A stretch of 64,000 nucleotides of DNA from positions 496,001-560,000 of the forward strand of contig OY744468.1 of NCBI GenBank assembly GCA_963556145.1, given 5' to 3'. The translations under genes were made by a program, and so were the position numbers. This document shows positions 9,579 through 20,371 of the stretch, in pieces. Within the stretch, counting starts at the first letter, position 1; each line of letters begins with the position of its first letter. The stretch is from Hygrocybe punicea (Eukaryota; Basidiomycota; Agaricomycetes; Agaricales; Hygrophoraceae). Under the pieces are notes generated by a model. It was not told the DNA's origin. It saw only the letters and a program-made list of their open reading frames with translations, and did not search any database.

Positions 9579-12560
9579 TCACTTGGCATTTTCAGCCCAC
9601 TGCCTCTGGGCTGCACAAAATTTTCTCCAGTGATACAGGTTTGCTTTCAAAGACTCAATGAGTCTCCAGATCGCCTCGTAATGTTCTATGTAAGCATCCT
9701 CGGAGAATTTGTGTTTCTCATCCGTTCATGTAGGCATCGAGAATACATTTTATCTGTAACAAATGTTGAGCTAGAGTAGAGTATACGAATAAGAACGTAC
9801 CGCAGTTGCAACAAGTGCAACAGCACCACAAGGGACTTCCTGTTCGAAATCTTCTGGAAACAACGATGCTAGCTTTGAGGGGCCATAGAAAATTTGAATT
9901 AGTTCGATAATGGCCGAATGCGCCAGATTGTTTGTCTTGCCCTACAGAAAAAGTGAATGAAAGCCATTTATCTTTCTAAGCTACTCCACACCTGGCTGTC
10001 TTTGTGTTCGCCTTGAAGAAAGAATCCTTTATCCACCAACCGCTCGACATTTGCCGAAACAGCGGCTAGATATTCCATCTGTCCAGGGACAGTTTCTGTT
10101 GGGAATAGAGGGTAGCAAGATTCTACAATGGCTTTAGCCCTTGACTTGATTTCACCGCGAAATGTTGAATGATCGCTAAAGAGCTGTAATACAAATTGGA
10201 CAATATCTCATATGTGAACTTTGAATACTCACATAAGCAATCATATCACTTTCGTGCTCAGGATAAAATCCTGCGAAAAATCAGAACTCATGTTCAAAAA
10301 TTGATGGTTGATCTTACCTTGTTCCACTCGGCCACCTTTTCTTTCATATTCGAGTAGGGCATCAGCAATGCACTTGGCCGCGGTCTCATGATGACCTTCA
10401 TTTTAGGGGTTTGGGAATGCACATTTGATTGTCATCCATTTTCGAAAGCGCGCCTTTGCGTTGTCAAGGACTTTCCTCCACCGCAACGGATAGAAACAAT
10501 ATCTCTTTGGGTTAGTTGATGTTTTACTGTAGGCTTTGCGGGAGTGTCGTTTGGCCTTCGGCCTAGTTCTAGATTCGTTGTTGCTTTCAACTTCGGCTTC
10601 AGAATCAGTCGTGGCATTGTCATCGTCTCATTGGCCAGATTCCTGGATTGCACGAAGTTGATGGGCATTGGGTGGCTTAGGTGCACGATTTCGCCGGTGA
10701 TGGTCAGCAACAACATCATAAGAGTCATCCTCCATATCTGACTAAAATACTATATATCAATGGGCACAGCGCAAAATTAAGAGGAACACACATCATTTAC
10801 GTGATTATTCATGGCTGGTGTCCTGAGTGAGTTTTCGGTAGCATTTTCATTTCCAGAGGGTACCTGGCCAAATTCTGGTGGTGGGGTACAGTAAGAAAGT
10901 AAAAAAAAATGGCGCGAAAATGACAATATACCTAAGTTTTCTTCGGAATAATGGTTCTGGTCGTTGATTGCATAGTCATGAATGTCGTGATGGATGTCAT
11001 TAGAGTCAATCGAATGGCTGTGAGCGTCGTGATGAATGTCGTTAGTGTCATGAATATCGGTAATGTCACGATTAATATTGTCAGAGTCAGCGTCATAAAG
11101 GTCATTAGTTGCCGAATACATTCGGGGGCGGATTGGTGATTCCTCTTCAGATAAAACTAACCTACGATTGACGGCGTTAGTATCGGCGTTGGCATGGTTA
11201 TAGTTATGGTCTCTCAAGGGCGAAAGGTTGTTTGCATATCGAGGGCCGGTTACGTCTCGACCTATATGGGGTTGAAGATGTACAGCAGAGTTGCCCATCA
11301 AAAGGAGAGGATCAATGGTTGGTGGACACCTATGGGAACATCAAAAGATTGTCACTAAATAGCGAGGCTACCAACCTAGCACTTCTGGGCCTTTGATAGG
11401 TTCCCACTCCAGAAGCATGAAAAAAGACTTGGTGAATGAGAACGACTTTCAGATAACGCAGCAGACAGCACTGGAGGAGAGTCGAAACCGAACTGATAGG
11501 AATCATTTCGTCGCGCTGGTTCAGATTGCCGGGTGGGCAAAGGAACTGACACTGAGGCACGTTGTCTACAGACAGCGTCATAAAACTGTCACTGACTATG
11601 AGAGGCGGCCTACCTTCCGGGTCCTTGCGAGGTTCCCACTCCAGAATTATGAGGACTCGGCGAACGAGGACGGCTTTTGGAGGAGGGAGCAGACGGCGCT
11701 GGAGGAGGGTTGAAACCAAACTGATAGGAATCATTTCATCGCACTGGTTCAGGTTGCCGGGCGGGCAAAGGAACTGACACCGAGGCACGTTGTCTACAGA
11801 CAGCGTCATAAAACTGTCACTGATTATGAGAGGCAGCCTACCTTCCAGGTCCTTGCGAGGTTCCCACTCCAGAATTATCAGAACTCAGCGAATGAGGATG
11901 GCTTTCGGAGGAGGGAGCAGATGGCGCTGGAGGAGGGTTGAAACCAAACTGATAGGAATCATTTCGTAGCACTGGTTCTGTACCAGGAGGTACAATGCGG
12001 ACAGGTTGCTGGACAGGCAAAGGAATTGACAACGGGGCCTGCTGTCCACATTCCACAGCAATTCCCTTGGTAGCAATAACATGGTTCAGACCGATACAGT
12101 GAATGCAATGCAATGCTATACTCACCTTTTGAGTGTGACATTTCTTGGTCTTTGGTGGAGGGGCCATAGGGTTTTCGACAGTTGATGCCGGGATGTCGTC
12201 CAATTGTGCATTTTTGCATTTCCTAGTCCCGCTCTTTCGCGTCACACAATCTGATACGATTTGAAGCCGTTCGAGACCACCTGTACCCTTTGATGAACGG
12301 TCAGAGCGACGTAGAACAGGTTCGTTTTCTATGGAAACTCAGTTATTTAATCTGGGACTAGTCAGTGGGAAGACGGACCTTTATCACATAAGCCTTCCGA
12401 TCCTGTACTCTTTTGCGATTCTTCGAATCATCAATAGTGCCAGGAGACGCAGCACATTCCCAGACTCTCTCGGGGTGGCACAAAGCGAAGTTCCAGGAGC
12501 TCAGGGAAGCGTCCTCTACGAATTACATCTTCGATCCTACCGCGCTCGTTGTCAATATCA
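9579..12560 (-). CDS. DUF6532-type protein with repetitive N-terminal half
   Basis: Minus-strand gene with several short introns. Near the N-terminus the exons read SWNFALCHPERVWECAAS and, after an intron, VLRRSDRSSKGTGGLERLQ, a phrase typical of this agaricomycete family. Next come Pro/Ser-rich exons present as a threefold tandem repeat (about 11390-12000). A His/Asp/Asn-rich low-complexity region (HDTNDIHHD..., about 11000-11140) follows. The C-terminal domain includes FRGEIKSRAKAIVESCYPLF, GKTNNLAHSAIIELIQIFYG and PCGAVALVATA, and ends EAIWRLIESLKANL...WAENAK at 9579. This matches what I remember of DUF6532 (unknown function). The exact 5' end is uncertain: the frame feeding the SWNF exon hits a stop about 35 bp upstream, so an unseen splice or decay is possible. 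Exon 10430-10740 also needs an internal junction. Confidence 0.7.
11393..12000 (-). repeat. three tandem copies of an exon-plus-intron unit (~228 bp)
   Basis: Unit starts recur at about 228-bp spacing (for example ttgtctacagacagcgtcat at 11561 and 11789). Each unit encodes a roughly 60-aa Pro/Ser-rich exon (NDSYQFGFNPPPAPSAPSS-like). The two junctions between units hold an intron of about 47 bp beginning gtaggc and ending ctgtag on the minus strand. One unit contains an in-frame stop-like change near EPVR. Confidence 0.75.
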
Positions 12561-12599
12561 TCTGAGATTTGGTGGAGACACTGGACAGAGTCAATAAGC

Positions 12600-13260
12600 T
12601 GGCGGTGGCTCAAAAGAACGTTCTCATACCTCTCACCTTTGTTCGTTCCTGGGCAGCTTCCTTTGAAGATTGCGTGACGAAGGACGAAACGACAACACTT
12701 ACCAAGCTTACATTATAATCCCAAGTATGCTACCGCACATGTAAACGTACACTTTGCTTATAAACTTGAACACACATATCACCGAACCCAGATTTGCAAA
12801 GCTGGACCCGAATTCTCAGAGGCTCTTGAAAATATCGTAGGCCTCAACCCCAAGGCCATACTCTAGAGTTGATACATTTTCAGCCTGTGCTCAAAGGGAG
12901 GAGTCCGAACATTCCTCCCTGTCCTTCTCTTCTTCACTATCTGGTGAGTCTATACTTTCTCCCCGATCACGGTGCTGACACGACGAGCATCATTGCTATA
13001 CAGAGCCCTTCCATCTCCCCCCCCAGCATGCAGCGCAATCCACCACCAGCCCTTCACACCAACAACAGTGCCAGTACCGGACTCACCACCAACGAGTGCT
13101 ATAAAGTATCCGCTTTGCGGAAGGCGAAGAGGACTAGATCCTGCTCGCCCTGCGTATCTAGAGGAAAAGGCATGGTTCTTGTGCGAGGAATATGACTGCC
13201 GGCGTGAGGAGAAGAATAGGCAGCATCCAAAGCAAGAAATAACTCATTAGGTTAATAGTC
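12600..13260. other. no supported gene
   Basis: Open frames on the plus strand (12869-13195, 12972-13250) overlap each other and show no family signal or codon consistency. The region may contain the promoter of the DUF6532 gene. Confidence 0.35.
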
Positions 13261-13343
13261 GTTGCAGCTTCAATTCATTGTCGCCAATCCCTTCTTATCA
13301 CAGAACTCATTATCGTATACAGTCTGTATCCTACACCATAATG

Positions 13344-14480
13344 TCAACCAGAAAATTCCCTGATCCATTTCCCTGCCCGCCGTTCCCACCAGCTTTCCTG
13401 AATATGGTTCTTGGCTGATGGGTACAAAATCGTAATTGAATGCAACAGGTATTTCCCAGTTCCAGTCCAAGCCCCAATCAGTAGATACTCCTGAATCTCA
13501 CTGCCAGGCAGCTGGACGAGGTCCCCAAAAGTATTGAATTCAAATTGCTTAAGCTGCTTTAGTCCCCAGAGGCCGGCTGCCCATCGCTCAACTTCAGACC
13601 AAGGATGGGGCATGCCGAGACTATTCTGCGGTAGATTACTTCAAAGTGCTTGCTTATTAACGGCACAAAAAGACTGACCGTATGCTTAGTACGCATTTCA
13701 CTTAATCTCAAGGTAGAAACTTGAGGCGCAGCGACGGCTAATAAGTCCAAAATGTCCAGGTCATTTTGGGAGAAAGTGATATCTAGCAACGTGATGTTCG
13801 ATGTCGCCAGAAAAAATGATAGGAGTAATCGAGGCAAGGAATCCTGCAATTATTGATACCTGGCGGTAACGAATGATACAGGGTTGTGACGGATGAGCGA
13901 AGCTACGCAATCCATGGGGCCATCTATCTCCGTCAAGGCTGCGGGTGGCGTAATAGGGCACAACTTGGATCCGCATTTTCCAAGCACAAAAGAGTTGATT
14001 ACTGGATGTCGCTGCAGGAAATTGGATAGACCTTTGTGGGGGAGCGTCTTTGTGTAGAATGATGTCAAATGGGAAAATTGTAATCCATCGAAGATACGAG
14101 AACAGTTGAATGCTGAAATGGGCGGAAGATCAACTATTAACATATCAACCTGAGATACACGGGAAAGGAATGGATGGATGGTAGAAACAGATGGGGTAAT
14201 CTTAAGTCGGATTTCGAGGGACTTGATGCTGCGAGCAAAAGCTTTGTTGTGGGTTACAACCACAAGGTACCGATACAATTCCTTGGGAGTAGTGATGCAA
14301 AGCATTTCCTGCACGAACATGAGAATGAGAGTGGGTCATTATCTGCTTGACCTCATACGTACCCGGCATTGCTCAAGAAAAGCAGCCTGCATCAAATATA
14401 TACAACATGAATTTATTTATGAAGCATAAAGTAGAATCGACGCACCGTTCGTGCTTGAGTCTGCGTTGGCATGGTGGTAC
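13344..14480 (-). CDS. F-box/LRR-like hypothetical protein
   Basis: Minus-strand exons include a 24-bp microexon (AAFLEQCR, 14363-14386), then an intron ending ttcgtgcag. The main exon reads EMLCITTPKELYRYL...SIKSLEIRL...LQFSHLTSFYTKTLPHKGL-, FLQRHPVINSFVLGKCG. Next comes LPRLLLSFFLATSNITLLDI...VSTLRLSEMR, a 54-bp intron (about 13625-13679), and NSLGMPHPWSEVERWAAGLWGL. The alternating hydrophobic LxxLxL pattern fits the leucine-rich region of agaricomycete F-box-like proteins; no F-box itself is visible. The frame between VTARYQ and LQDSLPRL (near 13850) meets a TAA, so there is either a 70-80 bp intron or a lesion. The N-terminus probably lies further upstream, about 14777. Confidence 0.5.
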
Positions 14481-14809
14481 AGCGGTAACTTGAGCAGTAC
14501 GAAAAACACAAAGGTGTATATCTATCGCATGAGTGGCAGGATCGGCAACTAGATGGATAACCACAGTTTTCCTCACAACGCTTGTTTGACCAAATGGAGC
14601 TTTCATACATTGAAATGTGCACTTAGCGAGAAGGCAACACAATTGCACCCTCAAGTCAGATCTAGATATTTGATCAGTGAACGAAGGCAACGGATCATAT
14701 TTCCCTCTCACATGCATCAACGATATTCCAGAGATTGATAGCTCCACACCGACAATATTCCAGATTGGTAGCTCCACACCTGTAATGTGTGCGACGTTTA
14801 CATTCCAAC

Positions 14810-15459
14810 GGCGGAAGATGGGATATGACGCAGAAGAGTGTTGCCATTAGTACCTTGGGAGCAAAGGATTTCGAGCGCACCCAAATTCTTTCTCATGTTA
14901 CAAAGGATATGGGATGAATTTCCTAGCAGACCAGACCGACTTTTGCACAAAGACGGAACGTGCAACGCTTGACTCGGCCGAGATTCCTCGTAGATCAAAG
15001 GATGGATTCTTAGCGGGCAACAAAGGAGCCAAGTGTCGACTCGAGAATCCCTCTGGTGACCGCCTATGAGCCGAACTTGATACATCTGAAGATAAAATGA
15101 TTGGAGGGTGAAAATAGATTGGACCAATGTACTTACAGTATTGAAATTCCGCCTGCGAAAGAAACAAAGGTTTCTACAGCCGAATATATTTATCTACCAT
15201 CAAGTATGCACAAAACCCCAATCATTTCACTCTCACGTCATTCCTTATGCCTTCTGAGTGGGTGAGCTAAAATACCATTCTCTGACTTGACAAAAATGGT
15301 GCTGATACGGTTTGGTAGTCCTTCCCATCATTCCCCTATCCGGAAATCGTTTCAGACGGCATCGGTGGAAATCACGGAAGTGCACCTGAATCGAACGCTA
15401 ACCGTGATTCACGCCCGCCGGAATCAGGTCCATCGGGCAACGTATGTGAAGCGAAACTT
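14810..15459. repeat. dispersed repeat R2, copy 1
   Basis: Direct repeat of 19739-20332. The stretch from agacggaacgtgcaacgctt to gtatgtgaagcgaaactt is almost identical in both. Copy 1 carries about 60 bp extra near 14870-14950. Open frames on both strands are conserved only because the DNA is; I recognise no product. Confidence 0.8.
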
Positions 15460-15534
15460 CCAGCTATCCCTTTCTATTATTAATAACTACATCCAGCAAA
15501 AGCAAAATTCATGTCGCTTGAAGACTCGAACTGA

Positions 15535-16540
15535 GTGAATGATCAACCTTATATTTTCAAGTTTGTTGTAAGACTAATGTATCCTTTCAGTAAAATTGCC
15601 AACATGATTATGAAGGCCAAGGAACAATTGGAGGTTGCCACCAAGAAACGGATCATCAAGGAATGGCAGGCTTTGTTCTGGAAATACCAGAGAGAACACG
15701 AACTAGCTTACAACCGAAGTCACCAACAGGAAGAGCAGCCGAAGCCCAGTCAAGACCACCAACAGACTTTCATACATTCGGCGGAATGTCGGAGGGAAGG
15801 GACGTGTTCCCAACCGGACCAGGAACTTGCAGACGCCTCCAAGCAACTGGCGAACCATGTCGGTCCCTGGCGAGAGAGCAATGCCAAACAGGAGGAGGCC
15901 ATCAGGCTCGAGGCAGCCACCAGGCGGCAACAGGAGGAGACGATCAGGCGACAGCAAGAGGAGACTGTCAGGCGGCAACGAGAAGAGACAATCAGGCGGC
16001 AAGTGGAGGAAAATTTCAGGCAACAACGGGAGGAGAACAAGCGGCAACCAGATGAACGCAGTTCCACGAGGAAGTCGCAAAATACTCATGCCCGGATGGC
16101 TGAAAATGTTCAAGATGGTCGAGCGGCATGCAGTCTAGACAAGGGGAATAAGGTGTGTTCACATGCGTTCTCATATGTGCTGTTCACTTGGAAACTCGCA
16201 GAGAATGTCCCGCCTTTCACAAATCAAGCAGTATAACCTGCAGTGGACAAATTTGCGTGCTTACTGCAGTTCAGAAGAGCGAAGCAAATGCCTGATGTTT
16301 AATCAAATTCCATGGCCCGTATTCGACCCACCGCCAAAGAAATCGTCCGATTTGACGGCTGGACGTGTCAAGCAATTTATTTGTTATACGGATAATTGAA
16401 ACCATCGGCTGAAGAAGGAAATATTCAGGTGGCACATGGACAAGTTCATCTTGATACTTAATTGCGTGCAAGAAGAAGTTGTGATGGACGTGAAAAAGGC
16501 ATCGGAAGTTGTATTATCTACGCTAATGGCGATGCACTAA
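15535..16540 (+). pseudogene. coiled-coil protein with C-terminal J-like region, interrupted by UGA
   Basis: Exon 1 (15535-16152) encodes a Lys/Glu-rich start (KEQLEVATKKRIIKEWQALF) and a Gln/Arg/Glu coiled coil made of repeated RRQQEETI-type units (about residues 120-175). A GT-AG intron (16153-16201) leads to exon 2, which reads YNLQWTNLR...LMFNQIPWPVFDPP, a phrase I know from agaricomycete proteins that end in a J-domain-like helix pair. The frame meets TGA at 16397-16399 (after FICYTDN). The same frame then reads on, NHRLKKEIFRWHMDKF, up to TAA at 16540. The continuation is the expected RWHPDRF-like segment, so the UGA looks like a mutation that truncates the family's conserved end. The function is unknown. 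The upstream start is uncertain. Confidence 0.6.
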
Positions 16541-17008
16541 ATACTTAGAATATCATTGATGAGCGCAATATTGTGAGAGACAGTGAGGACTAAGACGAAA
16601 AGTGAGTCCTTGCTTGCATACAAAAGGGATTGCAATTTTCTTATGCATTGCATTCAATACTCAATGCAGGATCAAAATAAGTTTATGCACGGTAGGAGAC
16701 GTTGTATGATACTTCTTTTAGGGTGTACAAACGACAGAAGGTCGAATATGGTGCTATTATTTAATACGCTTGTAATGACGGCATACAAAGCGTACCAAGT
16801 ACCGAGATTATTCTTTATAGTACTAAGGACTCCGGTGAGATGGATTTCTGACATTCCTTCCTTGCTAGCGTGCTGGATTCCTCTTGGAAAAGAGATCAAG
16901 CTTGTTTAAGATCTGAGGAGAAGCTCATGAGCAGGGATTTGATAAGCAAGAACCTTTTAACAAAATTTCACTATTGGATTTCACAGTGCAGCCTCGCGCC
17001 TTGGTTAC
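16541..17008. other. no supported gene
   Basis: Open frames on both strands overlap (16583-16909 plus, 16672-16899 minus) without recognisable family features. Confidence 0.35.
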
Positions 17009-17062
17009 TCATGCAAGAGAGTAAATCGAGATCGTCCATAGAAGTATACGGTTACCCAGGAC
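17009..17062. repeat. 54-bp inverted repeat, left member
   Basis: Reverse complement, with a few mismatches, of 19014-19067 (shared core agtcctgggtaaccgtatac). It lies directly outside the left 1.5-kb arm. The pair could be the short TIRs of a 2.06-kb element (17009-19067) or remnants of an older rearrangement. Confidence 0.6.
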
Positions 17063-18603
17063 TGGCGGAGCTGGTTACATTACCCTCAACCAAGCGCGCA
17101 TGGTCCCCACGTTCAATCTTTGGGCTGGAACCGCCATAGCTGACTTTACCGTTGCTAGAACTATTGCCAACAAACTGCCCAGACCAAGGTCAAACACAAG
17201 AGTAACATAAAAAGTGCGGAGAATCCATTTCTGCTCGTTCCCTCCCATGCAGGTTCTTCTCAGAACCCAGAGCAGACGGGTATCAGAAAACCAGGGGAAT
17301 CTGGAAGCGCGTCCTCTATCCGACTCCAGTCCTGGCTCGATTGGCGTCCTGAAGATCATGCAGCCATCTGGGTTTGTCCCACTTTCTTACCCTTCGTTGA
17401 GTGGCTAATCGTCTTCTGAATCAGACTTACATCAATCAGCTATCCAATGAGCACTTAGATACGGACCTACCTTTCCACAGACAGCCCGATCTAGGTAAAA
17501 TCGACGTGGTTTCGACGTTGGTAAGATATCACAAGTTGCATTATTGAATTTCTTCTAATCCACCCATGCGAGTCCAGGCCTCCGAGAGATACCCCATTTT
17601 GCTGTTGTATCACGAGGATTGGCTCCTTCGAGAATTTGTAAGACAGTGCTTGAAAAATACTTTGGCGAAAAGGAGTCGCAAGAGGGCTCGGGGATCGTAG
17701 TAGAACTTTACCTTACTGTAGTTGTAATCGTTTCGTGCAGGGTCTCTTGATACAGGAATCCGCCATCCGCCATAGCGCAAATATTGTTATGATGGGATCA
17801 TTTGACCCTACGATATCCTACCACTCTCTATGAAATGATGAAAGGTAAATGTTAAATATGTGCAGGAAGAAGGGTCTTGGGATCGTAGCGCACCGAGCCA
17901 GATGAGATGGGATCCATTAGAGGATGTCGTAGATCGGTCGCGTCACCATTTTCAATACGTGATACAAGGGCAGGCGCTAACGGTGGGAAAAACATCAATT
18001 TGAAGCTGGTAGCGTGCGGAGGCCGAGAACTAAGAGAATCGATCGATGTAAGCAGGTCGGTGGAAGATTTTGGGAGATTTCGAACATAGGTGCAAACACC
18101 ACTCTGCTCTTGGTCAAAGTGCAAAGCTCAGTCCCGGGGGACTTCTTTACCTTAGTAAATTAGCATTCTCTGATCAGCTGAATTTCCAGCCCACCTTTCC
18201 AAAGACACTCCAGTGATGAGCGCTTAATGAGCCCCGAAGCCGTGTGCTGGTCGGATCCACCAGAGTGAACTCATCGCATTCTAATAGCAGCCATCACTTG
18301 ACCTAGATTCAAGAATCTATTTGAAACGTCAACGGAGTCCCTCTATGGAGAGGATATGTGCTTTGTGCAAGGTTTGGCTTTGTACCTGTGCGAGAAAGGA
18401 CGGGCTTCGGAGTTTGTATGTGGTCCGAGTCTGTGTCGATCCCCTCGAAGTCACCACAATTGTTCACATCATGTCTCAGTCAACAGCGGACAAATTACGA
18501 GCCATTAGGGAAAAGCGGAATGCGAGTAGGTGACATATCTAATTTGCGGCACTTTGAATCCTAGAACCGCACATTGTTATAGACGCCAAGAATAAAGACG
18601 CAC
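17063..18603. repeat. left arm of a large near-identical inverted repeat
   Basis: Inverted copy of 22341-23858. Open frames of 60, 64, 68, 70 and 90 aa inside are identical in both arms and only a handful of substitutions occur near the outer end. Similarity starts at gttacattacc and ends at agaataaaga. The arms are separated by about 3.7 kb that includes R2 copy 2 and repeat gene copy B. Confidence 0.9.
18321..18603 (+). CDS. hypothetical gene fragment within left arm
   Basis: A plus-strand frame ending MSQSTADKLRAIREKRNASR runs into a plausible intron (gtgacatatc... to about 18575). It would then continue DAKNKDA into sequence that differs from the other arm. In the right arm the same exon continues as TPAKIRASRDKRDAKLLGD (22331 downward), a more gene-like extension. 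Short, Lys/Arg-rich, function unknown. Confidence 0.3.
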
Positions 18604-19013
18604 CAAATCTTCAGGTTCCCTATTATCATCCAGCAATAATATGCTATGCTTCTAATATGCCCTGTATTCCAGTCGTCTACCCTCGAGGTTTGTGGATGCC
18701 ACCTTCTGCTAAGGACCGTCACCATTCGACGCATCTCGGAGACTCTCTATCGAGTGAAATTAGACAAAAAGTGATGCTGGGAGCAGGAGCGATTCTAAAC
18801 CGACGGCTTGATAGTCTGCAGACAGGTGACTTTAAATCTCACTCCCGGTTCTCAGTCTTATTCTTCAAGTTCCAGTCAACCATTCAGTCAGGCAGTTATA
18901 TGTAGTCTTTTCCAGATGCTTTCAAATCCAATTTCTCCGACATTTAGATCATCCCAACCATCCCCAAAACCGTAGCGGATCACTGCCACAGTCATGCATG
19001 TTGTCGCACCCGC
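18604..19013. other. no supported gene
   Basis: Unique sequence between the left arm and the 54-bp inverted repeat. One 82-aa plus frame (18657-18905) has no recognised features. Confidence 0.35.
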
Positions 19014-19067
19014 AGCTCTGCCAGTCCTGGGTAACTGTATACTTCTATGGACAATCTCAATTCACTC
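19014..19067. repeat. 54-bp inverted repeat, right member
   Basis: Inverted partner of 17009-17062; see that entry. Confidence 0.6.
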
Positions 19068-19215
19068 TCTCGAGATTTGTCCATGGAAATCACGCAGAGG
19101 GGATGTAGATGGATGAACCAGATCGGAAGAAATGTAGGGTGTTTTCATTGGAGGAGTATGAGGCTGCCTTGTCTTCGGTGGCACCAACTTGGACTTCGCC
19201 TCGAAAAAATAGACC

Positions 19216-19623
19216 TCAGCAAGAAGTTGAAAGTAAAATAAAATAATATAAGCTTACGGTTGACAGAGAGGTTATATATGCGAGGATGGCCTCAATATAG
19301 TCTTGTTTCAGACTATTATTCCACTTCCCACTCCTACAAACGGGGAGATGGAAGTCTGAGCACAGAGCCTCAAGTTCTCCAACCTTGCACCGGTTAATCT
19401 TCGATTTGCTTGGGCTCTCAACGCCGAAGATTTTGACCAAGGCCTGTCAGTATATATTTAAAAACAATATTTAACCATCACTAATCCTACTCACATCTCT
19501 GCCCAGCTCATTGTCGAATTTTATGAATTTTGACTCCTGTCGAGATATCGGAATTTCTTGAGTGTCTGCATTACGCTTCATACTAGCTCTAAGACCTGTG
19601 CCACACATGGAAATCATATTCAT
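19216..19623 (-). CDS. SAP-like domain gene fragment
   Basis: Two minus-strand exons. The first starts at ATG 19623 (MNMISMCGTGLRASMKRN...KFIKFDNELGRD). A roughly 50-bp intron ends ctgacag. The second exon reads ALVKIFGVESPSKSKINRCK, followed by VGELEALCSDFHLPVCRSGK and DYIEAILAYI, ending at 19216. The pattern of a helix, KVGELEALC, a loop and a second amphipathic helix resembles a SAP DNA-binding motif. The product would be about 120 aa, much shorter than typical SAP-containing proteins, so it may be a fragment. It lies between the 54-bp inverted repeat and R2 copy 2. Confidence 0.4.
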
Positions 19624-19738
19624 GGGGCAGAATCACAATGAATTTACACACGATAGGTTACCTTACGAGAGACGTCAAGCAGATCTAGAAAGACAGTTGA
19701 AAAGAAATGTCCCCACGACTTAAAGCCAGTGTGCGAAC

Positions 19739-20332
19739 AGCGGAAGATGGGATACGATGCAGAGGGTGGTTATTCTTACCTTGGGAGTATGATTCCTTTG
19801 TACCGTAAGAAAGAATACTCACAAGACGGAACGTGCAACGCTTGACTCGGCCGAGATTCCTCGTAGATCAAAGGATGGATTCTTAGCGGGCAACAAAGGA
19901 GCCAAGTGTCGACTCGAGAATCCCTCTGGTGACCGCCTATGAGCCGAACTTGATACATCTGAAGATAAAATGATTGGAGGGTGAAAATAGATTGGACCAA
20001 TGTACTTACAGTATTGAAATTCCGCCTGTGAAAGAAACAAAGGTTTCTACAGCCGAATATATTTATCTACCATCAAGTATGCACAAAACCCCAATCATTT
20101 CGCTCTCACGTCATTCCTTATGCCTTCTGAGTGGGTGAGCTAACATACCATTCTCTGACTTGACAAAAACGGTGCTGATACGGTTTGGTAGTCCTTCCCA
20201 TCATTCCCCTATCCGGAAATCGTTTCAGATGGCATCGGTGGAAATCACGGAAGTGCACCTGAATCGAACGCTAACCGTGATTCACGCCCGCCGGAATCAG
20301 GTCCATCGGGCAACGTATGTGAAGCGAAACTT
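19739..20332. repeat. dispersed repeat R2, copy 2
   Basis: Direct repeat of 14810-15459, almost identical over most of its length. It ends 40 bp before repeat gene copy B begins. Confidence 0.8.
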
Positions 20333-20371
20333 TGACAATCCCTTCGCATTAACCGCATTTTGTTGTCCAGG

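Noticed and set aside
15703..16113. Leu/Pro-rich minus-strand frame of 136 aa
   Set aside because: It is the antisense shadow of the Gln/Arg/Glu coiled-coil repeats.
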